From an uncultured Halocynthiibacter sp. (GTDB lineage: Bacteria; Pseudomonadota; Alphaproteobacteria; Rhodobacterales; Rhodobacteraceae): a stretch of 64,000 nt of DNA. The stretch lies in contig CANNCD010000001.1 of NCBI GenBank assembly GCA_947503035.1, forward strand, positions 124,001-188,000, given 5' to 3'. Positions within the stretch are counted from its first letter, which is position 1. The number at the start of each line of letters is the position of its first letter. The position numbers were made by a program, and so were the translations under genes. The notes under the pieces are model-generated. The model did not search any database and was not told the DNA's origin. It was given only the letters and a program-made list of their open reading frames with translations. Positions 35,293 through 45,264 of this stretch are shown here, piece after piece.

Positions 35293-37055
35293 GCGTTTTT
35301 GTCTTTGAATTGCATCCGGTAAAGGTCGGCGTAAATGCCATCGCGGGCCAGCAATTCGTCATGGGTCCCGTGGTCGGCGACGCGACCTTGGTTCATCACG
35401 ACAATCTTATCGGCATGGCGGATCGTCGATAGACGGTGCGCGATCACCAATGTCGTGCGGCCCTTGGACAGACGATCAAGCGCCTCTTGGACATGGGTTT
35501 CCGATTGCGCATCAAGGGCCGATGTGGCCTCGTCCAGCAACAACACAGGCGTGTCACGAAGCAGCGCACGCGCAATCGCCACACGTTGACGTTGCCCCCC
35601 AGACAGGTTTGAGCCACGCGGCCCCGCCGCCGTATCGACGCCATCGGGCAGTTGCCCAAGGAACGCGTTGACCCGCGCCGCCTCAAGGATTTCGTCCATC
35701 CGCGCGGGATCGATCCCGTTTGGATCACCAAGGGTAATGTTTTCCCGCAGGGTTTCGTCAAACAACAACGCGTCCTGCGAGACCGAGCTGAACTGCCCAC
35801 GCAAATCAGGCAAGGCAAGGGTTTCGATGGGGGTGCCCCCCAAGGTAATCGTGCCGCCATTGCGGTCATAAAGACGGGTCAAGAGATTGAAAATGGTGCT
35901 TTTGCCCGCGCCAGATTCCCCGACAAAGGCGGTGGTTTTACCGGCCTCGGCCACAAAGGACGCGCCGCGCAGAACCGGTTGATCGTCATAGGCAAAGGAC
36001 ACATCGTCAAACACGATATCGGTCGTTGCCGGAAGGGCGGCGGGTTTGGCGGGCGACGTGATCGACGCGGATTGGTCAAAGATCGAATAGATGCGGCTCA
36101 GGCTTGCGGCGGCGGTTTGCCATTGGCCGACGATGCTTCCAAGACGGCGCATGGGCTGAAAGGTCAAAAGCATCGCGGTGAAGAAGCTCATGAACTGCCC
36201 CACCGTTTTTTCGCCCGCAGCGATTTCCGAACCACCAAATACGATCACCGCAAAGAACCCGAAACCGGTGGTGATATCCACCAAGGACGGCAGGGTTTCG
36301 CGTCCGATAAGCGCCCGCATGTCGGAGCTGATGATCCGCGAAATCATGGACCGGAACCGGCCCAGTTGATAGTCCTCCATGAGGTTCAGTTTGACGGAGT
36401 TCACGCCGTGGAAAATCTCGTCCAACTGGGTGGAGCGTTCCGTCGCCAAAAGGCGGACCGTATTGGTTTTGGAGCGGATATAGCGTTGTAGAAAGATGGA
36501 CGGCAGCACCAGAACAGGAATGCCGGCAAGGGTGATGACGGTCCACATGACGTCAATCGATAGGGCCACCGCAAACAGGGATCCAAGGGCGATAAAGTCG
36601 CGCCCCACACCGGTCAGAAGACTGCTCCAGACGCCTTGGATCGCGGTGGTGTCGCCTTGAACGCGCTCCATCAATGCCCCGGGGGAATTGGTCTGAAAAA
36701 ACACGCTATCTTGCGACAGCATATGTTTAAGCATGTCAAATTGGAGCGCGGTCCAGATGCGTTGGCTGATCCGGCCAAGCAACAATTTATGCAACATCGC
36801 GGTGACGGCACGCACAAAGAACACGCCGAAAATCGCACCACCAATCAACCAAACCTGCGATTGCGAGCCACCGGTCAACACGCGGTCAAACATGGGCTCG
36901 ATCAGATAGGACAATCCGCCAAGGGTCATGCCCTCAATCGCCATAAGAACAAAGGCAAGCGCCATCCACCACCGGAATTTCCGAAGATACCCGCCCCACA
37001 TACGGCGCAACAAAACACGCGTGGAATAGTCTGGCTTTTCTGTGGTTTCTGTCAC
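35289..37055 (-). CDS. MsbA-like ABC exporter (permease-ATPase fusion)
   Basis: A 588-residue half-transporter. Six membrane helices cover about residues 25-310. The ATPase follows with GESGAGKST near 375, [30 protein letters not shown] and the switch histidine in VIAHRLST. Proteins of this kind export lipid A or other lipids as homodimers. It is monocistronic, so the cargo cannot be read from context. The length is normal for MsbA. Confidence 0.9.
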   Translation of the reverse strand: MTETTEKPDYSTRVLLRRMWGGYLRKFRWWMALAFVLMAIEGMTLGGLSYLIEPMFDRVLTGGSQSQVWLIGGAIFGVFFVRAVTAMLHKLLLGRISQRIWTALQFDMLKHMLSQDSVFFQTNSPGALMERVQGDTTAIQGVWSSLLTGVGRDFIALGSLFAVALSIDVMWTVITLAGIPVLVLPSIFLQRYIRSKTNTVRLLATERSTQLDEIFHGVNSVKLNLMEDYQLGRFRSMISRIISSDMRALIGRETLPSLVDITTGFGFFAVIVFGGSEIAAGEKTVGQFMSFFTAMLLTFQPMRRLGSIVGQWQTAAASLSRIYSIFDQSASITSPAKPAALPATTDIVFDDVSFAYDDQPVLRGASFVAEAGKTTAFVGESGAGKSTIFNLLTRLYDRNGGTITLGGTPIETLALPDLRGQFSSVSQDALLFDETLRENITLGDPNGIDPARMDEILEAARVNAFLGQLPDGVDTAAGPRGSNLSGGQRQRVAIARALLRDTPVLLLDEATSALDAQSETHVQEALDRLSKGRTTLVIAHRLSTIRHADKIVVMNQGRVADHGTHDELLARDGIYADLYRMQFKDKNA

Positions 37056-37227
37056 GATACACCCCGTTTGGTTGCCTTATATCTAGGGGCTCGGGGGCGT
37101 ATCGTCCAGCCCGATAAACAAGCCACCGGATATGGATGTCCAAGGTTTCTGCCTAGGGTTGCATTGCAATGATTGACCGGCACCGTTTGGGCGCGTACCT
37201 CTTAGATATAACAAGGCGAGGTGACGT

Positions 37228-38427
37228 ATGAAATTACCCCAAGGGCGCGGCTATTTGGCCATACCTGGTCCATCTGTGATGCCGGATCGCGTATTGACGG
37301 CGATGCACCGGCCGGCACCCAATATCTATCAGGGGGATTTGGTTAAACTCTTTGAAAGCATGTTGCCCGATCTATGTGCGGTGGCGCGGACCGAACATAA
37401 CGTCGCCACCTATATCGCCAATGGCCACGGCATGTGGGAGGCCGCCTTGATGAACACCCTGTCGCGGGGCGATCGCGTGGTGTGTTTGACCACGGGGATG
37501 TTCGGAGGAGGCTGGGCCGCGGTTGCGCGCCGGCTTGGTCTTATTGTCGATGAGATCGATTTTGGCCGCAATGACACGATTGATCCCGAACAGCTCATCT
37601 ATCATCTGCGGACCGATACGGACCGCAAAATCCGTGCGGTTCTGGTGACACATGTGGATACGGCGACGTCCGTGCGCAACGATATCAAGGCGGTACGCGA
37701 TGCAATTGATGCGACGGGCCACGAGGCGGCACTTATGGTGGACTGCATCGCGTCGCTGGGGTGTGATCGGTTCGAGATGGACGCTTGGGGGGTGGATGTG
37801 ACGCTTGCCGCCAGCCAAAAGGGTTTGATGACGCCGCCCGGGATGGGGTTCATTTTCTTTAACGACGTCGCGGATCAGATGCGCGAAACGGCCGACCTTG
37901 TGACGCCATACTGGGATTGGCGGCCGCGGATCAACCCTGACAAGTTTTATGAATATTTCGGTGGCACGCCGCCCACGCATCATCTTTATGGCCTGCGCGA
38001 GGCATTGACGATGATCGTTCATGAGGAAGGCATCGAACATGTCTGGGCCCGTCATCAACGTCTGGCCGAGGCATATTGGGCCGCGTTTGATGTCTGGGGA
38101 CAGGGTGGTCCGTTGCGGATGAATATCGCGGATGGTGCACTGCGCAGTCACGCGGTTACGGCTTTGACGCTTGAGGCGCCCTTGGGAACGGCGCTTCGCG
38201 ATTGGGTCGAGGAAAACACCGGTGTGACGCTTGGCATCGGGCTTGGCATGGCGCCGATGGGCGACCCGTCATGGCACGGTTATTTCCGTGTGGGGCACAT
38301 GGGGCATGTGAATGCACATATGGTTTTGGGGGTGGTTGGTGCGATTGACGCGGCGCTCAAGTCGCTGGGCATTCCCCATGGAGATGGGGCGGTTGAGGCC
38401 GCAACCAAGGTGATCGCAGCCCCCTAG
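37228..38427 (+). CDS. Class V aminotransferase (alanine/serine-glyoxylate type)
   Basis: A 399-residue pyridoxal-phosphate enzyme. The fold I signature has the cofactor lysine in LAASQKGLMTPPG near residue 200, preceded by MVDCIASLGCDRFEMD with the ring-binding aspartate. N-terminal YLAIPGPSVMPDRV matches alanine-glyoxylate, serine-glyoxylate and related enzymes. It is likely used in glyoxylate or serine metabolism. It is a single gene, convergent with valS with a 3-base gap. The exact substrate pair is not resolvable. Confidence 0.85.
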   Translation: MKLPQGRGYLAIPGPSVMPDRVLTAMHRPAPNIYQGDLVKLFESMLPDLCAVARTEHNVATYIANGHGMWEAALMNTLSRGDRVVCLTTGMFGGGWAAVARRLGLIVDEIDFGRNDTIDPEQLIYHLRTDTDRKIRAVLVTHVDTATSVRNDIKAVRDAIDATGHEAALMVDCIASLGCDRFEMDAWGVDVTLAASQKGLMTPPGMGFIFFNDVADQMRETADLVTPYWDWRPRINPDKFYEYFGGTPPTHHLYGLREALTMIVHEEGIEHVWARHQRLAEAYWAAFDVWGQGGPLRMNIADGALRSHAVTALTLEAPLGTALRDWVEENTGVTLGIGLGMAPMGDPSWHGYFRVGHMGHVNAHMVLGVVGAIDAALKSLGIPHGDGAVEAATKVIAAP

Positions 38428-38430
38428 AGT

Positions 38431-41121
38431 TTAGCCAAGCTCGGCGAGACGATCCAAGGCGGCTTGCAATGTCGCCACCTCTTCTTCGCGCGCAGCAAGG
38501 TTTTCGCGGGTTTCGGCAACCACGGCCTCGGGGGCGCTGTCGACGAATTTCGGGTTCTTTAGACGTCCGCGAAGACCGCCAAGTTCCTTTTCGATCTTGG
38601 CGATGGCTTTGCCCAGACGGTCCTTTTCGGCGTCAATGTCGATGATGTCGGCCAGCGGCATCGCGAATGAGCCACCCTCGACAACCACGGTCACGGACCC
38701 TTTGGGCGCGTCGCCAACGGTCACATCTTCGATACGTGCGAGACGTTTGATGATCGCCTCGTTGCGGGCCCATGCGGCCACGCCACGGTCGTCCATTTCC
38801 ACCTGAACCAATGGGATCTTCGCACCGGCGGGCACGTTCATCTGTGCGCGCACAGACCGGATGCCATCGATGACAGAGTTGACCCAAGTCAGTTCGGCGT
38901 CGGCCTCGGCGTCGATCAGGTCTTCGCCATATGTCGGCCAATCCGCGTGGATCAACATCTTGGAACGGCTGTCCGATTGGATCGCCCAGAGTTCCTCTGT
39001 GATGAACGGCATGGTCGGGTGCAGGATCGTGTAACACTGGTCCAGAACCCACGCCATGGTTGCGCGCGTTTCCGTGATGTCGTCGGCGTTGTCGCCAAAG
39101 AAGATCGCTTTGGTGTATTCAAGATAGCGATCACAGACGAGACCCCAAATCGTGGAGTACTGGGCGCTTGAGGCGTCGTTAAAACGGAACTGCTCCAAGG
39201 CGCTGTCGACGGACATACGCATCTTGGCCATTTCGCCGACGATCCATTTGTTCAATGGTAATGTCACGGCGGCGGGGTCGAACCCGTCAACCGGCTTACA
39301 TTCGTTGAACTGGGCAAAGCTGGTCGCGTTCCACAATTTCGTGCCAAAGTTCCGGTAACCGGCGATGCGTTGTTCGGACAGACGCAAATCACGACCCATC
39401 GCCGCCAGCGTAAAGCGCAGCGCGTCGGTGCCGTATTCGTCCATCAGATCAAGCGGATCGATCACGTTGCCCACGGATTTCGACATCTTCTTGCCGTGCT
39501 CATCGCGGACCAATGCGTGCAGGAACACCTGCGCGAATGGTTTCTGATCCACCGCCGCGTATTGCATCATCATCATGCGCGCGACCCAGAAGAACAGAAT
39601 GTCAAAGCCGGTGATCAACACGTCAGTTGGGAAATATTTGTCCAACTCATCCGTCTTCTCAGGCCAGCCAAGCGTACCCAATGGCCAAAGGCCGGACGAG
39701 AACCACGTGTCCAATACGTCGGGGTCACGGGTCAGGGTCTTGCCGCCGGATTGGGCGATGGCCTCTTCCTCGGTTTCGGCGCAATATTGGTTGCCTTCGT
39801 CGTCGTACCACACAGGGATCTGGTGACCCCACCAGAGTTGACGGGAAATACACCATGGCTCGATGTTTTCGAGCCAGTGGAAATACACCTTGCGGTCGCT
39901 TTCGGGCATGATTTCGGTGTCGCCATTGCGCACCGCATCAATCGCCGGTTTCACGATCTGGTCTGTGTCGACGAACCATTGGTCGGTGAGCATCGGCTCA
40001 ACCACAACCTTGGAGCGTTCGGCAAAGGGCTGCATGACCTTTTTGTCCTCGACGCGGATCAACAGACCCAGCGCGTCGATATCGGCAACCACGGCTTTGC
40101 GTGCCTCGAACCGGTCCATGCCACGGTATTTTTCCGGCACGATATCGGTGTGAAGCATGGCACCCTTGGTGTCCATCAACGGGATCATCTCGATGTTGTT
40201 GCGCTTGGCAACCTCATAGTCGTTGAAGTCATGCGCACCGGTGATTTTCACCGCACCGGACCCGAAATCGGGATCAGGGTATTCATCGGTGATGATCGGG
40301 ATCAGACGATCACACAAGGGCAGGTGAACCATTTTGCCAACGATCGGCGCATAGCGTTCGTCGTCGGTGAACACCGCAACCGCGCCGTCACCCAGCATGG
40401 TTTCCGGACGCGTGGTCGCGATGGAAATGTAATCGCGCTCTTCGGTCAGGGTCACATTACCGTCTTCGTCTTTTTCAACGTAGGTATATGTTTCGCCATC
40501 GGCGAGCGGGTATTTGAAGTGCCAGAAATGACCGTCAACCTCGACGTTTTCCACCTCAAGGTCGGAAATCGCGGATTCAAAATGCGGGTCCCAGTTCACA
40601 AGGCGGTTGCCTTTGTAAATCTGGCCTTTGTTGTACATCTGAACGAACATCTTCAACACGGCACGTTGGAAATTGTCGTCCATCGTAAAGGCGTTGCGGG
40701 ACCAGTCACAGGACGCACCAAGGCGTTTCAGCTGGCCGATGATGCCGTCGGCGGTGCGCTCTTTGTACGCCCATGCCTCTTTGAGGAACGCCTCGCGGCC
40801 CATTTCCTTGCGGTCACGGCCGTCTTTGGCCAGCTCTTTTTCAACAGCAAGCTGAAGCGCGATGCCCGCGTGGTCTTGGCCTGGCTGCCAAAGGGTGTCG
40901 AACCCGCGCATACGGTGCCAGCGGATCAGGATGTCCTGAAGCGTGTTGTTGAAGGCGTGGCCCACGTGCAAGTTGCCGTTGACGTTGGGCGGTGGGATCA
41001 TGATCGAGAATGTCTCGTCACGGGATGCGTTTGCACCCGCCTTAAAGGCGCCTGCGTTTTCCCATTGTGCATAAAGCCGCGGTTCTGCGTCGGCTGCGTT
41101 GAATGTTTTGTCCATTGCCAT
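38431..41121 (-). CDS. valS: Valyl-tRNA synthetase
   Basis: An 896-residue class I synthetase. The HIGH-type motif is in [22 protein letters not shown] is present in [14 protein letters not shown], and the editing domain has [16 protein letters not shown]. The C-terminal coiled coil ([24 protein letters not shown]-rich end) is the tRNA-core binding arm of ValRS. Start 41121 has GGGA at 9-base spacing; 41115 is an alternative. A long open frame on the other strand is a shadow. Confidence 0.97.
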   Translation of the reverse strand: MAMDKTFNAADAEPRLYAQWENAGAFKAGANASRDETFSIMIPPPNVNGNLHVGHAFNNTLQDILIRWHRMRGFDTLWQPGQDHAGIALQLAVEKELAKDGRDRKEMGREAFLKEAWAYKERTADGIIGQLKRLGASCDWSRNAFTMDDNFQRAVLKMFVQMYNKGQIYKGNRLVNWDPHFESAISDLEVENVEVDGHFWHFKYPLADGETYTYVEKDEDGNVTLTEERDYISIATTRPETMLGDGAVAVFTDDERYAPIVGKMVHLPLCDRLIPIITDEYPDPDFGSGAVKITGAHDFNDYEVAKRNNIEMIPLMDTKGAMLHTDIVPEKYRGMDRFEARKAVVADIDALGLLIRVEDKKVMQPFAERSKVVVEPMLTDQWFVDTDQIVKPAIDAVRNGDTEIMPESDRKVYFHWLENIEPWCISRQLWWGHQIPVWYDDEGNQYCAETEEEAIAQSGGKTLTRDPDVLDTWFSSGLWPLGTLGWPEKTDELDKYFPTDVLITGFDILFFWVARMMMMQYAAVDQKPFAQVFLHALVRDEHGKKMSKSVGNVIDPLDLMDEYGTDALRFTLAAMGRDLRLSEQRIAGYRNFGTKLWNATSFAQFNECKPVDGFDPAAVTLPLNKWIVGEMAKMRMSVDSALEQFRFNDASSAQYSTIWGLVCDRYLEYTKAIFFGDNADDITETRATMAWVLDQCYTILHPTMPFITEELWAIQSDSRSKMLIHADWPTYGEDLIDAEADAELTWVNSVIDGIRSVRAQMNVPAGAKIPLVQVEMDDRGVAAWARNEAIIKRLARIEDVTVGDAPKGSVTVVVEGGSFAMPLADIIDIDAEKDRLGKAIAKIEKELGGLRGRLKNPKFVDSAPEAVVAETRENLAAREEEVATLQAALDRLAELG

Positions 41122-41191
41122 GTCGTATGATCCCAAATGATCCGAATTCGTTACCGGATGATCTATCGAAATCACAGGGCGAGGGGAACCC

Positions 41192-41935
41192 CTAGGACAG
41201 GTGTTGATACACGGCTGATGCGATTTTGCTCAGGTCTTCGCGTTCAAGGTCGCCAATCACGGCATAGCGCAGGGTTTCGTCCTCCCAACGGAACGAATTT
41301 TCGCCGTCGATTTCCTCGAATTCAAAGGACGCCATGACGGTGGATGGTTTCGCGGGGCGCACCGCGAAAAGGGTGATCCGGCGGCCTTGTTCGTCCTCAT
41401 ACATGAACTGGGCGGCGGGGCCTTCGGTGACGGACAACAGACGTCCGCCGATCATGGTGAACCCATGTGCGGTCAGATCGGGGGCGGACAATTGCGCACC
41501 AACACGGTTTGACAGCCAGCGCACCAGAACCTCTTCGTCGGACAATTCGACGGCGCGGTGTGGATCAACGGAATAGATGGAATGCGCCTGTACGGCCTCG
41601 GTGACCAATGCGGCGAAGACCTCGGGTGTCGTTTCGGTGGATTGGCGCGCGAACCAGCCGCCCGATAGGCCAAGGCCGAGCATGACGACGGATGCGGCAA
41701 TCGCGCCCCATGGTGCGCGGTTGGTGTTTGCGGGGGCAGGGGGGGCGGACACGACGATGGGCGACGGCGTTGGGATCGCCTCGATAATCGCGCTGTCTTC
41801 TTCGAAAACCGTATCAATGGCATCGGCGGCGTCTGGATTTTCGTTCAGGTATGCCTCGACACGCGCGGCGGTGGCGTCATCCAATGTGCCCATCACAAGG
41901 GCTTCGATCATATCTGGGGTGATGGTGTCGGTCAT
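41192..41935 (-). CDS. Membrane-anchored anti-sigma factor
   Basis: A 247-residue protein. The N-terminal cytoplasmic part (1-72) is acidic and helical. One membrane helix follows at about 74-95 ([13 protein letters not shown]-type, [14 protein letters not shown]), then a periplasmic domain of about 150 residues. The cysteine-histidine zinc motif of many anti-sigma factors is absent. It overlaps the upstream ECF sigma gene by 4 bases, the usual sigma/anti-sigma pairing. It would hold the sigma factor at the membrane until a signal, probably oxidative or envelope stress, releases it. Confidence 0.78.
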   Translation of the reverse strand: MTDTITPDMIEALVMGTLDDATAARVEAYLNENPDAADAIDTVFEEDSAIIEAIPTPSPIVVSAPPAPANTNRAPWGAIAASVVMLGLGLSGGWFARQSTETTPEVFAALVTEAVQAHSIYSVDPHRAVELSDEEVLVRWLSNRVGAQLSAPDLTAHGFTMIGGRLLSVTEGPAAQFMYEDEQGRRITLFAVRPAKPSTVMASFEFEEIDGENSFRWEDETLRYAVIGDLEREDLSKIASAVYQHLS

Positions 41936-42465
41936 GATGTCACCTCTGATCCGGATTGGGCGGCACGAAGCGTGGCGCGGGCGCGGCCGATGCGCGACAT
42001 GACGGTGCCGATGGGCAATTCCAATGCCGCGGCGGCGTCTTTGTAGGACATGCCCGATACCACGACGAGCAAAAGCGCCTCGCGTTGGTCATCCGGCAAT
42101 TGGGCAAGGTTGCGCATGGTATCGTTCAATTCCAACTGTGCGCCAAGGGTCTCGGGGGCGGCGGTGTCCACATCATCAAGGGGCACATGCGGTCCACGGT
42201 TCGCGCGGGTTTTGTATTGGTTGCGATAGATATTGAGCAACATCGTCATCAGCCACGGTTTAACGGCGTCTGTCGTATTCAAAAGATGCTGTTTGCGCAG
42301 GGCGCGTTCGGCACAGTCCTGCACCAGATCATCCGCCATATCACGGCTTTGCGTCAGGGAAAACGCATAGCGCCACAGATCAGGCAAGTATGTCTTAAGA
42401 TGTGTTTGCAGGGTCCGCACCGTTGTGAAGGGCGGCCCCGTATGGGCCGCCGTTCCTGTTACCAT
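41932..42465 (-). CDS. ECF-family RNA polymerase sigma factor
   Basis: A 177-residue sigma-70 family protein of the extracytoplasmic-function type. Region 2 reads LWRYAFSLTQSRDMADDLVQ then PWLMTMLLNIYRNQYK. Region 4 has LAQLPDDQREALLLVVVSGM and YKDAAAALELPIGTVMSRIG. Regions 1 and 3 are absent, as expected. It lies 9 bases after a lipoprotein gene and overlaps the anti-sigma gene, so the three form an operon that is probably autoregulated. The start at 42465 is the first ATG; its ribosome binding site is weak, so coupling to the lipoprotein gene is likely. Confidence 0.9.
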   Translation of the reverse strand: MVTGTAAHTGPPFTTVRTLQTHLKTYLPDLWRYAFSLTQSRDMADDLVQDCAERALRKQHLLNTTDAVKPWLMTMLLNIYRNQYKTRANRGPHVPLDDVDTAAPETLGAQLELNDTMRNLAQLPDDQREALLLVVVSGMSYKDAAAALELPIGTVMSRIGRARATLRAAQSGSEVTS

Positions 42466-42474
42466 AAACAAAGG

Positions 42475-42858
42475 TTAAGGTTTCGCAATATGCCAAACAC
42501 CACCAACGCCGTCGCCGGTTGTTTGGCCTGGACGTTTGTCACCGACCCAAAGGTAAAGTGGCTCGTCCTTATAGGCCCACATCTTGGACCCATCGTCGCG
42601 GGTCACAACGGTATAGTCGCCTTTTTCATCGGCATCATCTGCCGCCATCAATGGGGGCCACTGGGCCGCGCAACCGCCGTTACAGTTGGACACACCAGCG
42701 TCGTCTTTGTCGAAGGTATAAAGCGTCATGCCGTCGCCATCCACAAGGATGCCGTCTGCCTCGGAGACAGGGGCAAGGGCGTGGCCACCCGCATATGCGG
42801 AACAGGCAGAAACAGCGATAGCGGTGGCAGTAGCAAGAGCGATTGATTTAAAAGTCAT
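42475..42858 (-). CDS. Secreted repeat lipoprotein (COG4315 type)
   Basis: A 127-residue protein with signal peptide and lipobox (AIAVSACSAY). Two copies of the 'YxxxD'-type secreted repeat follow: MTLYTFDKDDAGVSNCNGGC and a second with LYLWVGDKRPGQTTGDG ending VGGVWHIAKP. Two cysteines in CNGGCAAQW could form a redox or metal site. GAGGAC lies before the start. It is the first gene of the sigma/anti-sigma operon and may be the envelope sensor or a target. The function of the family is not settled. Confidence 0.83.
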   Translation of the reverse strand: MTFKSIALATATAIAVSACSAYAGGHALAPVSEADGILVDGDGMTLYTFDKDDAGVSNCNGGCAAQWPPLMAADDADEKGDYTVVTRDDGSKMWAYKDEPLYLWVGDKRPGQTTGDGVGGVWHIAKP

Positions 42859-43126
42859 TGTTTTGTCCTCGGTGTTGGTTTCGTTGGTCGGATACATAAG
42901 AAACAGTTGGGGACGGGGTTTTATTCCGAAGAAAATTGAAAAAAGTTACAAGTCATTGAAAGGAATGCGTTAAAAGTTAATGATTTTCGTCTAGCTTGGG
43001 TCGATAACGTCGGGCTCACCCAGTTGCGATGTATCTTTACCGTGGCGGGCTAGACCTTTTGGTGCTGTGGCTTTACGTCTTGGTTAACGACCGATCTATG
43101 CACGTGCCAAGAGGAGGGGCAGAGCG

Positions 43127-44215
43127 ATGACGTTTTTCAAAAGCCTGACCCGACGTGTACGTGACATATTGTCGGGGGCGCCGTCGATGTCTGCGCCGGC
43201 TGCGCGGCCAGCGGCAGAGCGGGCGCGTGTGGATCACGTGATTATTCTGGACGGAACCCTGTCGACGCTTGAGGACGGCTATGAAACCAATGCGGGTCTC
43301 TTTTACAAGCTTCTGACCGAAGGCGGGCCGTCAGCGCAGCAAACCGTATATTACGAGGCCGGAGTGCAGTGGCGTGGTGTGCGCAATGTGCGCGATGTGA
43401 TCGAGGGGCGGGGGATCAATCGACAGATACGTCGGGCTTATGGCTATCTTGCGTCGCGGTATCGCCCTGGGGATCGGATATTCTTGTTTGGCTATTCACG
43501 TGGGGCATATGCGGTGCGGTCTTTGGCGGGGGTGATCGATCGCGTTGGGTTGATCAAATCCGAACACGCGACGGTGCGCAATATTCGCACGGCCTATCGA
43601 CACTATCAATTGGCTGAGCGCAACGACACTGCAGGCGTGTTTGCCGAACGGTTTTGTCATGATGCGGTTGATATTGAAATGGTGGGTGTCTGGGATACCG
43701 TCAAGGCGCTGGGCATCCGCGCGCCGATCCTTTGGCGGTTTACCCAGACGCGACATGCATTTCACAACCATCGTCTGGGGGATCGGATTAAACATGGGTT
43801 TCACGCCCTTGCCATGGATGAAAGCCGGAATGCGTTTGCCCCAGTTCTGTGGGAGGCGCCTGCCAATTGGCGGGGCCGGATTGAGCAGGTCTGGTTCCGC
43901 GGCCAACACAGCGTGATTGGCGGGCAGTTAAATGGGCGCGATCACGTGCGTCCGCTCTCGAATATTCCACTTGTTTGGATGCTCGAAAAATCGACAATCT
44001 GTGGGTTGGCCTTGCCTGCTGATTGGAAAATGCGTTTCCCAACAGACCCGTTTGCGCCGACCGTTGGGCGTTGGGTGGGGTGGTCCAAATTGTTTTGGTC
44101 GCGTTCAAAACGCGCAATCGGTCATGATCGATCCGAAACGGTTCATCCGAGCGTTGAGGTGTTTCAGTCTGGGTCAGAAACCCCATCTCGTGAAAAAACA
44201 CGGGCGACAGGATAG
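43127..44215 (+). CDS. DUF2235 alpha/beta hydrolase-like protein
   Basis: A 362-residue soluble protein. VIILDGTLSTLEDGYETNAG near 38 and the nucleophile elbow IFLFGYSRGAYAVRSLAGVI near 124 match DUF2235, the hydrolase domain found in Tle1-type phospholipase effectors and in many stand-alone proteins. VGVWDTVKALG near 190 is the conserved acid loop. No type VI secretion gene is near, so an effector role is unsupported. AGAGGAGGGGCAGAGCG lies just upstream of the start. It is monocistronic and faces metF across a double hairpin. Confidence 0.82.
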   Translation: MTFFKSLTRRVRDILSGAPSMSAPAARPAAERARVDHVIILDGTLSTLEDGYETNAGLFYKLLTEGGPSAQQTVYYEAGVQWRGVRNVRDVIEGRGINRQIRRAYGYLASRYRPGDRIFLFGYSRGAYAVRSLAGVIDRVGLIKSEHATVRNIRTAYRHYQLAERNDTAGVFAERFCHDAVDIEMVGVWDTVKALGIRAPILWRFTQTRHAFHNHRLGDRIKHGFHALAMDESRNAFAPVLWEAPANWRGRIEQVWFRGQHSVIGGQLNGRDHVRPLSNIPLVWMLEKSTICGLALPADWKMRFPTDPFAPTVGRWVGWSKLFWSRSKRAIGHDRSETVHPSVEVFQSGSETPSREKTRATG

Positions 44216-44220
44216 TGTTT

Positions 44221-44288
44221 CGCCGCGCCTTTGGCGCGGCGACCGGCCGAGAGGGGGGCTGGCCCTGCGGGCCAGCCCCCCTCTCGGC
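44221..44288. terminator. Double perfect hairpin between convergent genes
   Basis: The first stem pairs 44221-44229 with 44233-44241 (9 bp, loop TTT). The second pairs 44246-44265 with 44269-44288, a perfect 20-bp stem with a 3-nt loop. Both are very G+C-rich. No T-run follows on either strand, so they may stop polymerase from both sides by stem strength or protect the 3' ends. The long perfect arms could also mark a mobile repeat; copies elsewhere cannot be checked here. Confidence 0.6.
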
Positions 44289-44305
44289 AATCCCTAAATT
44301 ATTGC

Positions 44306-45172
44306 TTAGGCCACATCTTCAAGCGACGCGGATGGGGTGATGCCCAAGGCGTGACAGACGTCGCGTGTGCGCTCTGGGCGGTTGATCGTATAGAAGTGTA
44401 GGTTTTCAACGCCGCCATCGATCAGGTCGCTGCAGAGCTCAGTACACATGGACAGGGCAAGATCGTCCTCGCGGCCATCGCGTTCTGCCTTTTCAAAGGC
44501 GTCGATCACCCATGCCGGAACAGGCGTGCCACAGCGTTCCGCAAAGCGACGCGCGCCTTTCCATGACTGGATCGGAAGGATCCCTGGAATGATCGGCGCA
44601 TCGATACCGGCCTTTTCGCAGGCGTCGCGGAACCGGAAGAAGGTTTCCGCCTCAAAGAAGAACTGGGTGATCGCGGAATGCGCACCGGCGTCGATCTTAC
44701 GCTTGAGCCACGCCACGTCCGCTGCGTTATCCGCGGCCTCCGGGTGTTTGTCGGGGTATGCCCCAACGCGCAGCTTAAATTTGCCGGTCTCGGCCAACGC
44801 CTCAATCAGCTCGGGCGCATTGGCAAAACCATCAGGGTGGGCGGTGAATTTCTCGGCGCCTTGGGGCGCGTCGCCACGAAGGGCAACGATTTCGGTCACA
44901 CCGGCGGCGGCATATTGATCGGCAATTTCCATGGTCTCGGCGCGGGTCGCATTCACACATGTCAAATGCGCGGCAACATTCAGGCCATAGTTCTTGTGGA
45001 TCGTTTTCACCGCATCATGCGTAAGATCACGGGTCGTGCCACCGGCACCATAAGTCACCGACACAAAGTCAGGGTTCATGGGCGCCAAGGCCTGCGCGGT
45101 ATCCCAAAGGCGAAAGGACGCCTCGAGGTTTTGCGGAGGGAAAAATTCGAAAGAGATCTTCGGCGCTGACAT
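44306..45172 (-). CDS. metF: 5,10-methylenetetrahydrofolate reductase
   Basis: A 288-residue flavoenzyme that makes 5-methyltetrahydrofolate for methionine synthesis. The barrel signatures ISFEFFPPQNLEA, FVSVTYGAGGTTRDLT, LTCVNATR, ALRGDAP and ITQFFFEAETFFRF, IPGILPIQSWKG are all present. AAGGAT precedes the start at 45172; the frame extends 24 codons upstream into the regulatory region. It is divergent from metR, which probably activates it. Confidence 0.96.
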   Translation of the reverse strand: MSAPKISFEFFPPQNLEASFRLWDTAQALAPMNPDFVSVTYGAGGTTRDLTHDAVKTIHKNYGLNVAAHLTCVNATRAETMEIADQYAAAGVTEIVALRGDAPQGAEKFTAHPDGFANAPELIEALAETGKFKLRVGAYPDKHPEAADNAADVAWLKRKIDAGAHSAITQFFFEAETFFRFRDACEKAGIDAPIIPGILPIQSWKGARRFAERCGTPVPAWVIDAFEKAERDGREDDLALSMCTELCSDLIDGGVENLHFYTINRPERTRDVCHALGITPSASLEDVA

Positions 45173-45217
45173 GGTTCTATCCTTATTGCTTGATTTCCTT
45201 ATGCCAGACTGGCAATC

Positions 45218-45263
45218 ATGAGACAAATTCATAGTTTTCATCATGAATATGAGGGCGTCTCAT
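45218..45263. promoter_or_regulatory. Candidate MetR operator region between metF and metR
   Basis: ATGAGAC at 45218-45224 is mirrored by GTCTCAT at 45257-45263. Inside lies TTCAT-C-ATGAA at 45237-45247 and a TGA(N)6TTCA element at 45219-45231, close to the MetR consensus of TGAA(N)5TTCA. The region separates divergent metF and metR. Binding is inferred from family knowledge. Confidence 0.5.
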
Positions 45264-45264
45264 A

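Noticed and set aside
39370-41130. A 586-codon open frame on the plus strand across valS
   Set aside because: It is fully antisense to an intact valS with all motifs, has no domain or ribosome binding site, and is a codon-bias shadow.
43127-44215. Type VI secretion phospholipase effector
   Set aside because: The hydrolase fold fits DUF2235, but there is no VgrG, Hcp or immunity gene next to it.
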